This document shows positions 26,868-34,454 of a DNA stretch of 64,000 nt, in pieces. The stretch lies in assembly GCA_036497285.1 (NCBI GenBank), contig DASXJR010000061.1, positions 1 to 64,000 on the forward strand, written 5' to 3'. The position numbers were made by a program, and so were the translations under genes. Each line of letters starts with the position of its first letter. Position 1 is the first letter of the stretch. Under the pieces are notes generated by a model that searched no databases, was not told where the DNA came from, and saw only the letters and a program-made list of their open reading frames with translations. This DNA is from RYN-133 sp036497285 (GTDB lineage Bacteria; Actinomycetota; Actinomycetes; Mycobacteriales; Jatrophihabitantaceae).

Positions 26868-29464
26868 TCGCGACGCTCGTGCAGCGGGTGCTGCGCGCGA
26901 TCGTCCCGTACGCGTTCCTACCCCTCGCCCTGGTTGCGAGCGTCCTGGCCGCGGCACCCTGGCTGCGGTCGTTCCCTGCCTCACTCGCCGGAGCGCCGCT
27001 CTACGGGGCGGCGCTGATCAGCGTCTTGCTCCCGATCGTCGTGGTGCGGATCAAGCCCGGCTGGCTGTGGCCGAGCGTCCTCGCCGACATCGCTGCGTTC
27101 GTGCTCTACGCGCTGGTCATCGTCGTCCGCTCCCCCACCGACATCAGCGCCCTCGGCAACGGACTGATCCACGGACCGTCGGAGATCCTGACCTTCGCGC
27201 TGCCGTTGGTGAGCCCACGGAGCTTGATGGTCGCGCCCGCCGCGGTGATCTGGCTCGCCGGCACGGTGGCCGGCGAATGCGTAGCGCGACGTTGGTACAC
27301 AACGCTGCCGTACGTGGGCTTTCTGGTCTCGTTCGGAATCGCCTACGCCGCGACGCAACGGGCTGCCGGTCTCGACGCCGGCGCGGCCCGAGCGCGCGAG
27401 ACGGCGCTCGCCGGCGCGCTGCTGGCGACGCTCTTGCTGATGCGTGCGGCTCAGGCCTGGGTGCGTCAGGACGAGACGGCCGAAAGCACCCAGCCGGAAG
27501 GGATCCTGCCGCTACGCGGCTTGATCGTCGGTATCGCCGCGGCGTTGGTCATCGCGATGGTCTCCTCCGTCGCGGTGCAGTCCGCGGCCTTCCCGAAGCA
27601 TGCGCACACACCGCAACGTATCCCCAGCGTCGACCAGAGCCGTCCCCTGACGCCGCTCTCCTTCATCGCCGGTCTGCGGCCGCGCACACCAAAGCAGCCC
27701 GGCCGGCCCGTCTTCACCGTCAGCACGGACAAGCCGACCCAGGGCTACTTCGCCATCGCGAACGTCGACTTCTACGACGGCGCCGGCTGGTCGTTCACCA
27801 CCCGCACGTTCCGCCCGTCCGGCGGGGTACTTCCCGCCGATACCGACCCGGCGCTGCGCACGACCGGTGTGCTGACCCAGCAGTACCGCATCGCCGACGG
27901 GCCGCTGGCGAACGCGCCGTGGCTGCCCCTCGTGTACCGAGCGCAACGGGTCGACGGCACCGCTGTCGACATCGACCCCGCGAGCGGAATGATCGTCCCG
28001 GCCGGCAAGTTGCCCGCGGGCGCGAGCTACTCGGTGACCTCGAGCCCGATCGCCAAGACCTTCGACCAGATCAAGGCGCGCACCGCGAGTCCTGACACCG
28101 CGACCCCGACGATCAACACTCAGCTGCCGGGATCGTTGCGCACGATCCTGGATCGGCTGGTGCACTCGTTCAGCCAGGAGACGGGCACCCCGGCCGCGCC
28201 CGCACTGCCGTTCCTGCAGTCGCTGCAGCAAGACCTGCGCACCAAGTACACGCTTTCCGGCGCCGCGCAGGGTTCGGCGAGCGGGGCCGTCGGCACTCCG
28301 ACGCCGACAACCCCGAGCGCCACGCCGAGCGCGACGCCGAAGTCGGGCGCCGAGCCGAGTGGCAAGCGGTCAAGCAGCAAGCCCAGCTCCAGCCCGAACC
28401 GCCCCTCCCGGAGCGTGTCGCCCTCGCCGAGTCCGTCCAGCAGCACGCCGTCCGACGCTGCCGGCGGCACCAGCTTCGCCGACGTACTGGCCTCGATCCT
28501 TGGACCGAGCCGGTTCGGGACGCCCGAGCAGTTCGCGACGCTGATCGCGCTGGTGGCCCGCGATCTCGGCGTGCCCGCGCGGGTGACCACCGGGTTCCGG
28601 GTGGAGCCCGAGGACGGGTCAGGCAAGCTCGCACGAGGGCGCTACGACGTCACGACCGCTGACGCCTGGACGTGGGCCGAGGTGCCGATCAACGGAGCCG
28701 GGTGGGTCGTGCTCGACAGCGCCCCGGCCCGATTCAGCAACGCCAACAAGCCGACCGAGTCCGGCGCTCCCCCGCCGTCGAGCAGTGCCGCTCCGCCGAG
28801 CCAGAACGCATTGATCACCCAGGGCAACGCGGGCCACGCTGTCGCCCCGAACAGCCGCGTGCCGCACACCTCCATCACTTCGACCCACGCCCTGCTCGTC
28901 GCCGTGCTCGTCGCGCTCGCGCTGCTGGTGCTGGTGATCCTGGTCGTACTGCTCACCCGCAAGCCCCTGCGCGCTGCCCGGCGTCGGCGGGCGCCCGACC
29001 CGCGGGCCGGCGTGATCGGCGCGTGGCGCGAGAGCCTCGATGTCCTCGCCGAGGCGGGCATGCCCGACCTGAGCACCCTCACCAGCCACGAGGTCGCAGC
29101 GCTGACCATCGAGCAGTTCGGCTCCGACGCGGGGGCCGGGGCGGCGGCACTCGGCGCCGCGGCGAATGCGGTCACGTACAGCACCAGCACCCGCATCGAC
29201 GCTGCCGACGCCGAGGCCGCCTGGGCGCAGCACCGTGCCCTGCGCAAGATCGTGTACCGCCGGCTCGGCGTGCGCGGCCGGCTCGCCGCCGCGCTCCACT
29301 ACCACCGCAGCGGGCACACCGTGTCGCCGGTCAGCCCGGACTCGTGGGCATACGCCGATGCCGAGCGCCACGCCGTCGTCCGCTCGCGCCGGGCCAGAGC
29401 GAGGGCTGCAACGCAGACCCGCAACCAGCGCCGCCGCTACGAGGGTCGGCGCCGCTCACATTGA
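26864..29464 (+). CDS. TgpA-like membrane protein with a transglutaminase-like domain lacking catalytic Cys and His
   Basis: 866 residues. About six N-terminal membrane helices (to ~240), then an extracytoplasmic region, a Ser/Pro/Thr-rich insert (~480-540), a transglutaminase-like core, another membrane span (HALLVAVLVALALLVLVILVVLL) and a cytosolic C-terminal domain. The usual G-x-C-E-x-F-A active-site motif reads FGTPEQFATL here, so Cys is Pro. The usual DAHAWVEV reads ADAWTWAEV, so His is Trp. The Asp position (VVLDSAPA) is kept. GVPARVTTGFRVEPED confirms the family. The GTG start overlaps the DUF58 stop. It is likely a pseudoenzyme scaffold or peptide-binding component. Confidence 0.87.
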   Translation: MIATLVQRVLRAIVPYAFLPLALVASVLAAAPWLRSFPASLAGAPLYGAALISVLLPIVVVRIKPGWLWPSVLADIAAFVLYALVIVVRSPTDISALGNGLIHGPSEILTFALPLVSPRSLMVAPAAVIWLAGTVAGECVARRWYTTLPYVGFLVSFGIAYAATQRAAGLDAGAARARETALAGALLATLLLMRAAQAWVRQDETAESTQPEGILPLRGLIVGIAAALVIAMVSSVAVQSAAFPKHAHTPQRIPSVDQSRPLTPLSFIAGLRPRTPKQPGRPVFTVSTDKPTQGYFAIANVDFYDGAGWSFTTRTFRPSGGVLPADTDPALRTTGVLTQQYRIADGPLANAPWLPLVYRAQRVDGTAVDIDPASGMIVPAGKLPAGASYSVTSSPIAKTFDQIKARTASPDTATPTINTQLPGSLRTILDRLVHSFSQETGTPAAPALPFLQSLQQDLRTKYTLSGAAQGSASGAVGTPTPTTPSATPSATPKSGAEPSGKRSSSKPSSSPNRPSRSVSPSPSPSSSTPSDAAGGTSFADVLASILGPSRFGTPEQFATLIALVARDLGVPARVTTGFRVEPEDGSGKLARGRYDVTTADAWTWAEVPINGAGWVVLDSAPARFSNANKPTESGAPPPSSSAAPPSQNALITQGNAGHAVAPNSRVPHTSITSTHALLVAVLVALALLVLVILVVLLTRKPLRAARRRRAPDPRAGVIGAWRESLDVLAEAGMPDLSTLTSHEVAALTIEQFGSDAGAGAAALGAAANAVTYSTSTRIDAADAEAAWAQHRALRKIVYRRLGVRGRLAAALHYHRSGHTVSPVSPDSWAYADAERHAVVRSRRARARAATQTRNQRRRYEGRRRSH

Positions 29465-29995
29465 TCAGAGGCCGGGAATGACCGCGAGCGCGCTGATCGC
29501 AGCAGCCTCCTCCGCCGACCGCGACCCTCCGCCGTAGTTGATGTCGCCGGCCTGGGACGTTCCGGCGCCCTCGAGCTCGGCCGCCTTCTGGTCGTCGACG
29601 TCGACATACGCCTTGTACGTCTCGGCGATCTGGCACAGGTGTTCGGCCAACTGCGCCGACACCACGGCCACACCGTGCTTCATGCTCGTACCGGACAGCG
29701 TCGCCAGCGCGCTGACCACGGTCTGCTGCACCGAGTCGGTCACGCCGGCGATGGGGCTGACCTCGAGACACTGCGACGAGAACGGCTCGTCGGGAAGCCG
29801 GCTCATCGAGTGCACGAAGTGGTCGTGCACTGCCTTCACCTTGAAGTAGTAGTCATACAGCGCGTGCAGGTCGACCTTGAGCTGCTGGGCGTTCCCGGCG
29901 GCAGCAGCGGCCGCGAGGTCTGCGGCGACGCCCGCTTCGACCGCACCGGCCGCCGCACCGATGACACCGGCGGCGCCGCCGTCACTGGCATACAT
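29465..29995 (-). CDS. PE/EspC-like helical T7SS-associated protein (candidate secreted partner)
   Basis: 176 residues, Ala-rich and helical, no signal peptide and no enzymatic motif. It is the last gene of the esx run and converges directly on the transglutaminase-like gene (adjacent stop codons). A late helix LAEHLCQIAETYKAYVDVDDQKAAELE carries Y-x-x-x-D (YVDVD), the general type VII export signal found in PE, EspC and one of each WXG100 pair. It lies 21 nt after a PPE-like gene. Assignment as a PE-like partner is inference from position and motif, not from recognised homology. Confidence 0.6.
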   Translation of the reverse strand: MYASDGGAAGVIGAAAGAVEAGVAADLAAAAAAGNAQQLKVDLHALYDYYFKVKAVHDHFVHSMSRLPDEPFSSQCLEVSPIAGVTDSVQQTVVSALATLSGTSMKHGVAVVSAQLAEHLCQIAETYKAYVDVDDQKAAELEGAGTSQAGDINYGGGSRSAEEAAAISALAVIPGL

Positions 29996-30016
29996 AGCTC
30001 ATCTCCCTCTGCCTCG

Positions 30017-31375
30017 TCATTCGCCGATCACCGGCGGCGCAGCCGTCACGCCGTCACCCCATACGTCTTCGGTCTCGACCAGATAGTCCGGGACGGGCGC
30101 TTCCTCTTCGTCGTTGCGCCGCGCGGCTCTCGCGCCACCGCCCGGGTAGCCACCGAGCCGACCGGCTTCGCCTGCTACCGGCTCGCCCATGAAGCCGTCC
30201 GGAGCACTGCCGCGCAGGTAGCTGCCTCGGCGTGCACCGAGTTCCTCATCGGCTGAGCCACCCAGACCGCTCGCACCGCGCATGCCCGGACGCAGTGCAC
30301 CGTCGCCTTCGCCGAAGGCGCCACCACGCACGCCGGTTCGGTCAGCCTCGGCCGGCGCACCGGCGCGGCCGCGCAGGGCCGCTTCGTCGCCCTCGGCGAG
30401 CGCGCCGCCGCGGCCCGCACCGGCCGGCGCGCCCGCGCCGAGTGCTCCCGCCCCGACCAGTCCGGCGCCGCCGAGCACTCCCACGGCCGCCGCGCCCGCG
30501 CCGGTGACGCCCGGCGTCGACGGCACTGCCTCGGTCGGGGTACCACCCGGCGTCAGCCCACCGGTGGTGGCGATGTCGCTGTCCTGCGGGACGGTGACAG
30601 AGGTCGGCGCGGTCGTCGTCCCGGTCGTCGTCGTGGTCTGCGGGTTCGGATTCTTGCCGCCGTTGTGCGGCCCGACGCCGTTGTCGAGGATCTCGGAGTC
30701 GTTCGGGTTCGTCGCCGTCGGTCCCACCGGCATGCTGTAGCGGCTACCCGGCCCACCGCCGTGGGGCGAGGCGTTGTAGTTGCCGGAAATGCCGCCCGAG
30801 CGGCCGCCCGAGCCCGGCACCGGCGGGAGGCTGGACGGCGGCGAACCGCCGTTGGTCGATCCGGACGGCCACGACTGGGCTCGCATGGTGTCCGCCTGCG
30901 CGCGGCCTGCGCTGTCCATGCGGTCGGCGATCTCGACAGCCTGCTGGTGCGCCTTCTGGTACTTCTGGTGCTGCACGAGCTTGGCCGCGCCGATCCCGAC
31001 GATGCCGCCAGGTGCGCCCGTCACGATCGCGTGGCCCCACGAGTCGTCGACGTTCGGGATCGCCTTGCTACGTTCCTGGTCGGATTTGGCCTGGTCGTAA
31101 TACTGCTTCGACGCGCTGCTCGACCTGGCCGAGGATTCGTGGATCTGCAGGAAGGTCTTGCGCGTGTTGTGCGCGTCCTGGACCGCAGCCGTGGCGGCTG
31201 CACCCTCCCACGCCGAGCCGAGTGCGCCCACCTGCGCCATGAAGTCAGCGGCGGCCTGCGCACACGCTGCGCTGCCCCGGTCGAACTGCTGCGCGGACTG
31301 CTCCAGCCAGCTGATGTCCGAGCCCTCGATGGCCGACTTGAGGTACTTCAGATCCCAACCGCTGTAGTCGCTCAC
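30017..31375 (-). CDS. PPE-like/WXG-domain T7SS substrate with long Gly/Pro/Thr-rich tail
   Basis: 452 residues. The N-terminal ~150 residues are helical and contain a W-x-G turn (LGSAWEGAAATAAV) as in WXG100 and PPE proteins. A ~250-residue low-complexity tail rich in Gly, Pro, Ala and Thr follows, then an acidic terminus PDYLVETEDVWGDG of the kind seen on other actinomycete T7SS substrates. No signal peptide. The second of two tandem GTG codons is chosen because GAGGAG is then 6 nt away. Context (EspG-like gene upstream, PE/EspC-like gene downstream) supports a chaperone-dependent secreted substrate. Confidence 0.75.
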   Translation of the reverse strand: MSDYSGWDLKYLKSAIEGSDISWLEQSAQQFDRGSAACAQAAADFMAQVGALGSAWEGAAATAAVQDAHNTRKTFLQIHESSARSSSASKQYYDQAKSDQERSKAIPNVDDSWGHAIVTGAPGGIVGIGAAKLVQHQKYQKAHQQAVEIADRMDSAGRAQADTMRAQSWPSGSTNGGSPPSSLPPVPGSGGRSGGISGNYNASPHGGGPGSRYSMPVGPTATNPNDSEILDNGVGPHNGGKNPNPQTTTTTGTTTAPTSVTVPQDSDIATTGGLTPGGTPTEAVPSTPGVTGAGAAAVGVLGGAGLVGAGALGAGAPAGAGRGGALAEGDEAALRGRAGAPAEADRTGVRGGAFGEGDGALRPGMRGASGLGGSADEELGARRGSYLRGSAPDGFMGEPVAGEAGRLGGYPGGGARAARRNDEEEAPVPDYLVETEDVWGDGVTAAPPVIGE

Positions 31376-31496
31376 CACGCGCTCCTCACCCGGCGCAATG
31401 CCACATCTTCATGGTCATTCTGCCCCGCAAACCTCACACAATTCGCATTCTGCCGCCAGTCGTACATGCGAAGTATCGACCTCCGCAACAGCCGGT

Positions 31497-32276
31497 TCAC
31501 GACTGGATCTCGTACAGGCTGCTCACCGCGTCGACCGCCGCACGGAACAACGCGTCCGGGGTGCACGAGGTCAACGCCACGATCGGCTCGCCGTGGCGCG
31601 GCCCGCGCTCGACATGCAGCACGGCACCTTCGTCGTACTCGCGCCACGTCGCCGAACGGGTCGAATGCCGCGGCTCGGTCCCGGGGTAGGACAGCGCGCC
31701 GACGGCACCGGAGGTGGCCGGATCGTTGCCGGCCCGCTCGCGCACCGCGATCAACTCCTCGGAGAAACCCGAGTGCGCCATCTGGGTGTGCAAGGTGCGC
31801 GGCGATACACCGGCATCGATCGCCGCGTCGACCTCGAGCATGCCGCTCACGGAGACCTCGCAGGACTGGAAGCGCAGCGCCGTCATCGGCGGCAGAGCGC
31901 CTACCACGCCGGCGGCCAATTCCGTGTCGGCGATCGCGCGCAGGGCCACCGTCTCGCGCTCGAGCAGGATCAACGCGGCGTGCTCGCCGCGGTCGGCGAC
32001 CGCGAAGTACTTCGTCTCGGCCCCGTCCGGAGTCGCCCTGACGGCGTAGACGGCCAGTCGAGGCTCGGCGAACGCGGACCGAATCGCGGCGAGGACGGGC
32101 GACTCGGCCAGCTCGCGCGCGACGAGGGTTCTCTCGATCTCGTCGCGGCTCGGTCCGTGGACGAACGACTGCGCCCCGCTGCTCAGCGGGAACGGCAGGC
32201 CGATGCCCACCAGCCGGGTCCATGCGACGAACTCGGGCGTGGACAGCGTCACCCAATCGACGGCCACGGTGGTCAT
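31497..32276 (-). CDS. EspG-like ESX secretion-associated chaperone
   Basis: 259 residues, cytosolic. It opens with VAVDWVTLSTPEFVAWTRLVG, similar to the start of EspG proteins, with mixed alpha/beta content (TKYFAVADRGEHAALILLE; HVERGPRHGEPIVALTSCT) and a helical middle region LHTQMAHSGFSEELIAVRER. EspG chaperones bind PE–PPE pairs and steer them to a specific ESX system. It sits directly before the PPE-like gene. The ATG has GGGAG upstream. The family call is fairly likely but made without alignment. Confidence 0.68.
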   Translation of the reverse strand: MTTVAVDWVTLSTPEFVAWTRLVGIGLPFPLSSGAQSFVHGPSRDEIERTLVARELAESPVLAAIRSAFAEPRLAVYAVRATPDGAETKYFAVADRGEHAALILLERETVALRAIADTELAAGVVGALPPMTALRFQSCEVSVSGMLEVDAAIDAGVSPRTLHTQMAHSGFSEELIAVRERAGNDPATSGAVGALSYPGTEPRHSTRSATWREYDEGAVLHVERGPRHGEPIVALTSCTPDALFRAAVDAVSSLYEIQS

Positions 32277-32305
32277 CGGTTGCTCCCGGTCGGTCGTCGG
32301 TCCAC

Positions 32306-32917
32306 TCATCGCCACGACAGGTCGTCGTCGATGTGGCGCTGCGATTCGTGACCGTCCTTCGCCTGGTCCTGTGCGGTGAGGATCGCGTACTCGACCCACG
32401 AGGCGATGATCGACTTGATGATCCCCTGTGCGCCGTCCATCAACGTGGCACTGATGCGAAGTACCGAGGCGACGTTGTCCGCCCGGTCGGCAACGCCGTC
32501 GATCCCGAGCTCGAAGGTCGCGATCTTGGCTCGGAACGCGTCGCCGGCCCGGCCTCTCCACGACGCCTGGGTGCGGGCAGCGTCCTGGCCCACCGTCGGC
32601 CCGAGCCGGCGGAGGCGCTCGGCCACTGCAGCCCACTCGTCCGCCTTGACGTCGAGCCCGTCCGGGTCACCGGTAACGATGTCGAGAGCCTCCTTCAGGG
32701 GCGCGATCAGATCGATCAGGAAACTCAGCCCCGCCTCGATGACCGCCGCGAGCGGATCGTCCATCAACGTGCCGGAGTGGCCGCCCGCGAAGTCGGCCAC
32801 GTCTTTGGCCAGGTCGGCTTGTTCGGCTATCCGGCCTGCGGCATCGGCACGATCGCCGAACGTGCCGGCGGTGGCGCAAAGGCTCCCGGTCGCCACCTCG
32901 AACTGATCGGTTGCCAT
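32306..32917 (-). CDS. WXG-like helical protein of ~200 residues, T7SS-associated
   Basis: 203 residues, twice the length of a WXG100 protein. N-terminal helix VATGSLCATAGTFGDRADAAGRIAEQ, a hydrophobic patch AAVIEAGLSFLIDLIAPLKEAL, then a helix-turn-helix with W-x-G: RTQASWRGRAGDAFRAK, and a C-terminal amphipathic region. This fits two-module WXG-like proteins in which the first part fills the partner role. It starts 1 nt after the YbaB-like gene stop. It could be a substrate or an adaptor. Confidence 0.65.
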   Translation of the reverse strand: MATDQFEVATGSLCATAGTFGDRADAAGRIAEQADLAKDVADFAGGHSGTLMDDPLAAVIEAGLSFLIDLIAPLKEALDIVTGDPDGLDVKADEWAAVAERLRRLGPTVGQDAARTQASWRGRAGDAFRAKIATFELGIDGVADRADNVASVLRISATLMDGAQGIIKSIIASWVEYAILTAQDQAKDGHESQRHIDDDLSWR

Positions 32918-32918
32918 C

Positions 32919-33341
32919 TCAATCGTCTTCCGGCAGGAAACGGGCGGATTCTGCTGTCGGCTCCGGCGACGATGTCGCCGGCGGATCGGACAGCGCCGGC
33001 AGCCGGCCTTGGCCGATCGCCGCGAGATCGATGCGCCGCCCGGTGAGCGGTTCGACCTCGGCGGTCGTGCGTTCGGCCACCTGGGCGAGCCCGAGTCGGA
33101 TCGCCTCCAAGATCGTGGCCGCCAAGGTCTCCGAAGTCTTGGCCATCGCCTGCTGCGTCAGCTTCAGATCGACGATCGCCCCGCCCGCGGCCATCTCGAC
33201 CGTCACGCTGCGATCAGCGGAGCGGGCGGTGACCCGGAGCTTCTCGAGCGCGGCACGGATCTCGTGGTACCGCGCAACCTGGGCCCGGCTACGCTCGCGC
33301 GCGGCCTCGAGCGGCCTCGCGACGTGCTTGGCTGCCGTCAC
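32919..33341 (-). CDS. YbaB/EbfC-family nucleoid-associated-like protein (EspL-like position)
   Basis: 140 residues. A long N-terminal helix (PLEAARERSRAQVARYHEIRAALEKL) is followed by a beta-sheet region DRSVTVEMAAGGAIVDLKLTQQAM and a C-terminal helix (SETLAATILEAIRLGLAQV), matching the YbaB/EbfC fold. Such proteins occur in many ESX loci (EspL in ESX-1) next to WXG100 genes, where they have been linked to regulation or substrate stability. The GTG start has GGAGGAC upstream. The acidic C-terminal tail is extra relative to classical YbaB. Confidence 0.8.
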   Translation of the reverse strand: MTAAKHVARPLEAARERSRAQVARYHEIRAALEKLRVTARSADRSVTVEMAAGGAIVDLKLTQQAMAKTSETLAATILEAIRLGLAQVAERTTAEVEPLTGRRIDLAAIGQGRLPALSDPPATSSPEPTAESARFLPEDD

Positions 33342-33531
33342 CGTTGTCCTCCTCGCATCGGCACAGCCACATGTCCTCGCACGAACCGTCGTCGTCCGCC
33401 GTGGGCCCGAGCTGGTGCGGTCAGGAACGACTCACGCCCAGCCCGCTGACCTGCAACAGGCTGGGCGCGAAGGTCCCGTACTCGGTGTGCAGCCGGCCGC
33501 AAGGTCCGGCGGGCCACAACCGATTCGTGGC

Positions 33532-33822
33532 TCAGCCGAACCGGCTGGCGTTCTGCGACTCGGTGCTCTGGAAACCCTCGTTGGCCGACCCGAGTGCGCG
33601 GCCGATCGCGGCGAGCACCTCGTTGAGATCGTTGGCGGCCTGATCCCACTGGGCCTGCTTGGCGTTGTAGTTCTGCGCGGCCTGGCCCTCCCAGGTGGCC
33701 ACCATCGGGGCCAGGTAGGACTTGAGGTCCTGCAGCGAATTGTTGACGCTCGCGACCGTCGACTGGGTGTGTTCCTGGGTCGCCTGCACCTGGGCAAACG
33801 TGACCTTGATCTGATCGCTCAC
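33532..33822 (-). CDS. WXG100-family ESAT-6-like protein (EsxB-type partner)
   Basis: 96 residues, two helices with W-x-G at the turn (PMVATWEGQAAQNY). N-terminus VSDQIKVTFAQVQ, C-terminus ending SQNASRFG. The length is exactly that of the family. The GTG start follows GAGAGGA; an upstream ATG would add ten residues without benefit. It lies 57 nt after the other WXG100 gene and presumably forms a heterodimer with it that is exported through EccC. Confidence 0.92.
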   Translation of the reverse strand: MSDQIKVTFAQVQATQEHTQSTVASVNNSLQDLKSYLAPMVATWEGQAAQNYNAKQAQWDQAANDLNEVLAAIGRALGSANEGFQSTESQNASRFG

Positions 33823-33879
33823 GGTGAATCCTCTCCCATGACGTGAATTCAAGAATCGATTGGAACGCGGACGGATCGA

Positions 33880-34194
33880 TCAGAGGTTCAGACCGCTTCC
33901 GGCCGACTTCACGGCATCCTGGGCCGCCTGGTCCTGAGTGGCGTAGGCCTGGCCGGAGGTGCGGATCTGCTCGGCGATGTCGGTCAGGGCCTGGGACAGC
34001 TTCTGCGCGTCTTCCTGATAGCGGACCATCAGTGCCTGGAAGGTGGACGCGGCCTGACCGGTCCAGTGCGCCTGCACGGCCTCGACCTGGCTCTGCAGGC
34101 TGCTCAGCTGCGAGCGGACCTCGGTATTGACGTCGTCGACCTTGCCAGCGGCCTGCTGCATCTGGGCTGTTTGGGTAGTGAACGCACCACTCAC
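33880..34194 (-). CDS. WXG100-family ESAT-6-like protein (EsxA-type partner, carries YxxxD signal)
   Basis: 104 residues, helical hairpin with W-x-G (VQAHWTGQAASTFQ). Near the C-terminus SGQAYATQDQAAQ contains Y-x-x-x-D (YATQD), the export signal recognised by the EccC ATPase. The GTG start has AAAGGGAG upstream. It is first in the esx operon; the ~260-nt AT-richer gap before it likely holds the promoter. Confidence 0.93.
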   Translation of the reverse strand: MSGAFTTQTAQMQQAAGKVDDVNTEVRSQLSSLQSQVEAVQAHWTGQAASTFQALMVRYQEDAQKLSQALTDIAEQIRTSGQAYATQDQAAQDAVKSAGSGLNL

Positions 34195-34233
34195 CTTGCG
34201 CTCCCTTTCATCATGAATTTCGTTGAATGATTG

Positions 34234-34261
34234 ATTATCAAGGTCGCCGAAAAGGCGACAA
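34234..34261 (-). promoter_or_regulatory. Candidate sigma-70-type promoter for the esx operon, with inverted repeat in the spacer
   Basis: Read on the minus strand, TTGTCG (34256-34261) and GATAAT (34234-34239) are separated by 16 nt and lie about 40 nt upstream of the first WXG100 start. The spacer contains a 6-bp inverted repeat GTCGCC/GGCGAC (34243-34259), a possible operator or hairpin. The rest of the 34195-34454 gap shows nothing else recognised. Confidence 0.35.
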
Positions 34262-34454
34262 ACTAATCCGTCGTGCGGTTACCCAGCGCCTTTCGACGGG
34301 CGGAATTGCGGGTCCGACGATCCGGCTGCTGGCTTCAGATGGTGCGCGAATGTCGCATTTCGGATGCTTCCGCAAACATGGATCAAATGCAAGCGCAAGG
34401 GCGGCGCTTGTGGATCATGCCGGAACCCGCGCGATTTGAGCAGCGCCGTTATGG

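Noticed and set aside
28480..28700. Frameshift or base error as the reason for the missing transglutaminase Cys and His
   Set aside because: The reading frame is open and family-like on both sides, and each change needs at least two base substitutions, so a single sequencing error cannot explain both.
33342..33531. Possible extra small gene between the WXG100 and YbaB-like genes
   Set aside because: The ~190-nt gap holds the YbaB ribosome-binding site, but no frame has a convincing start, composition or motif.
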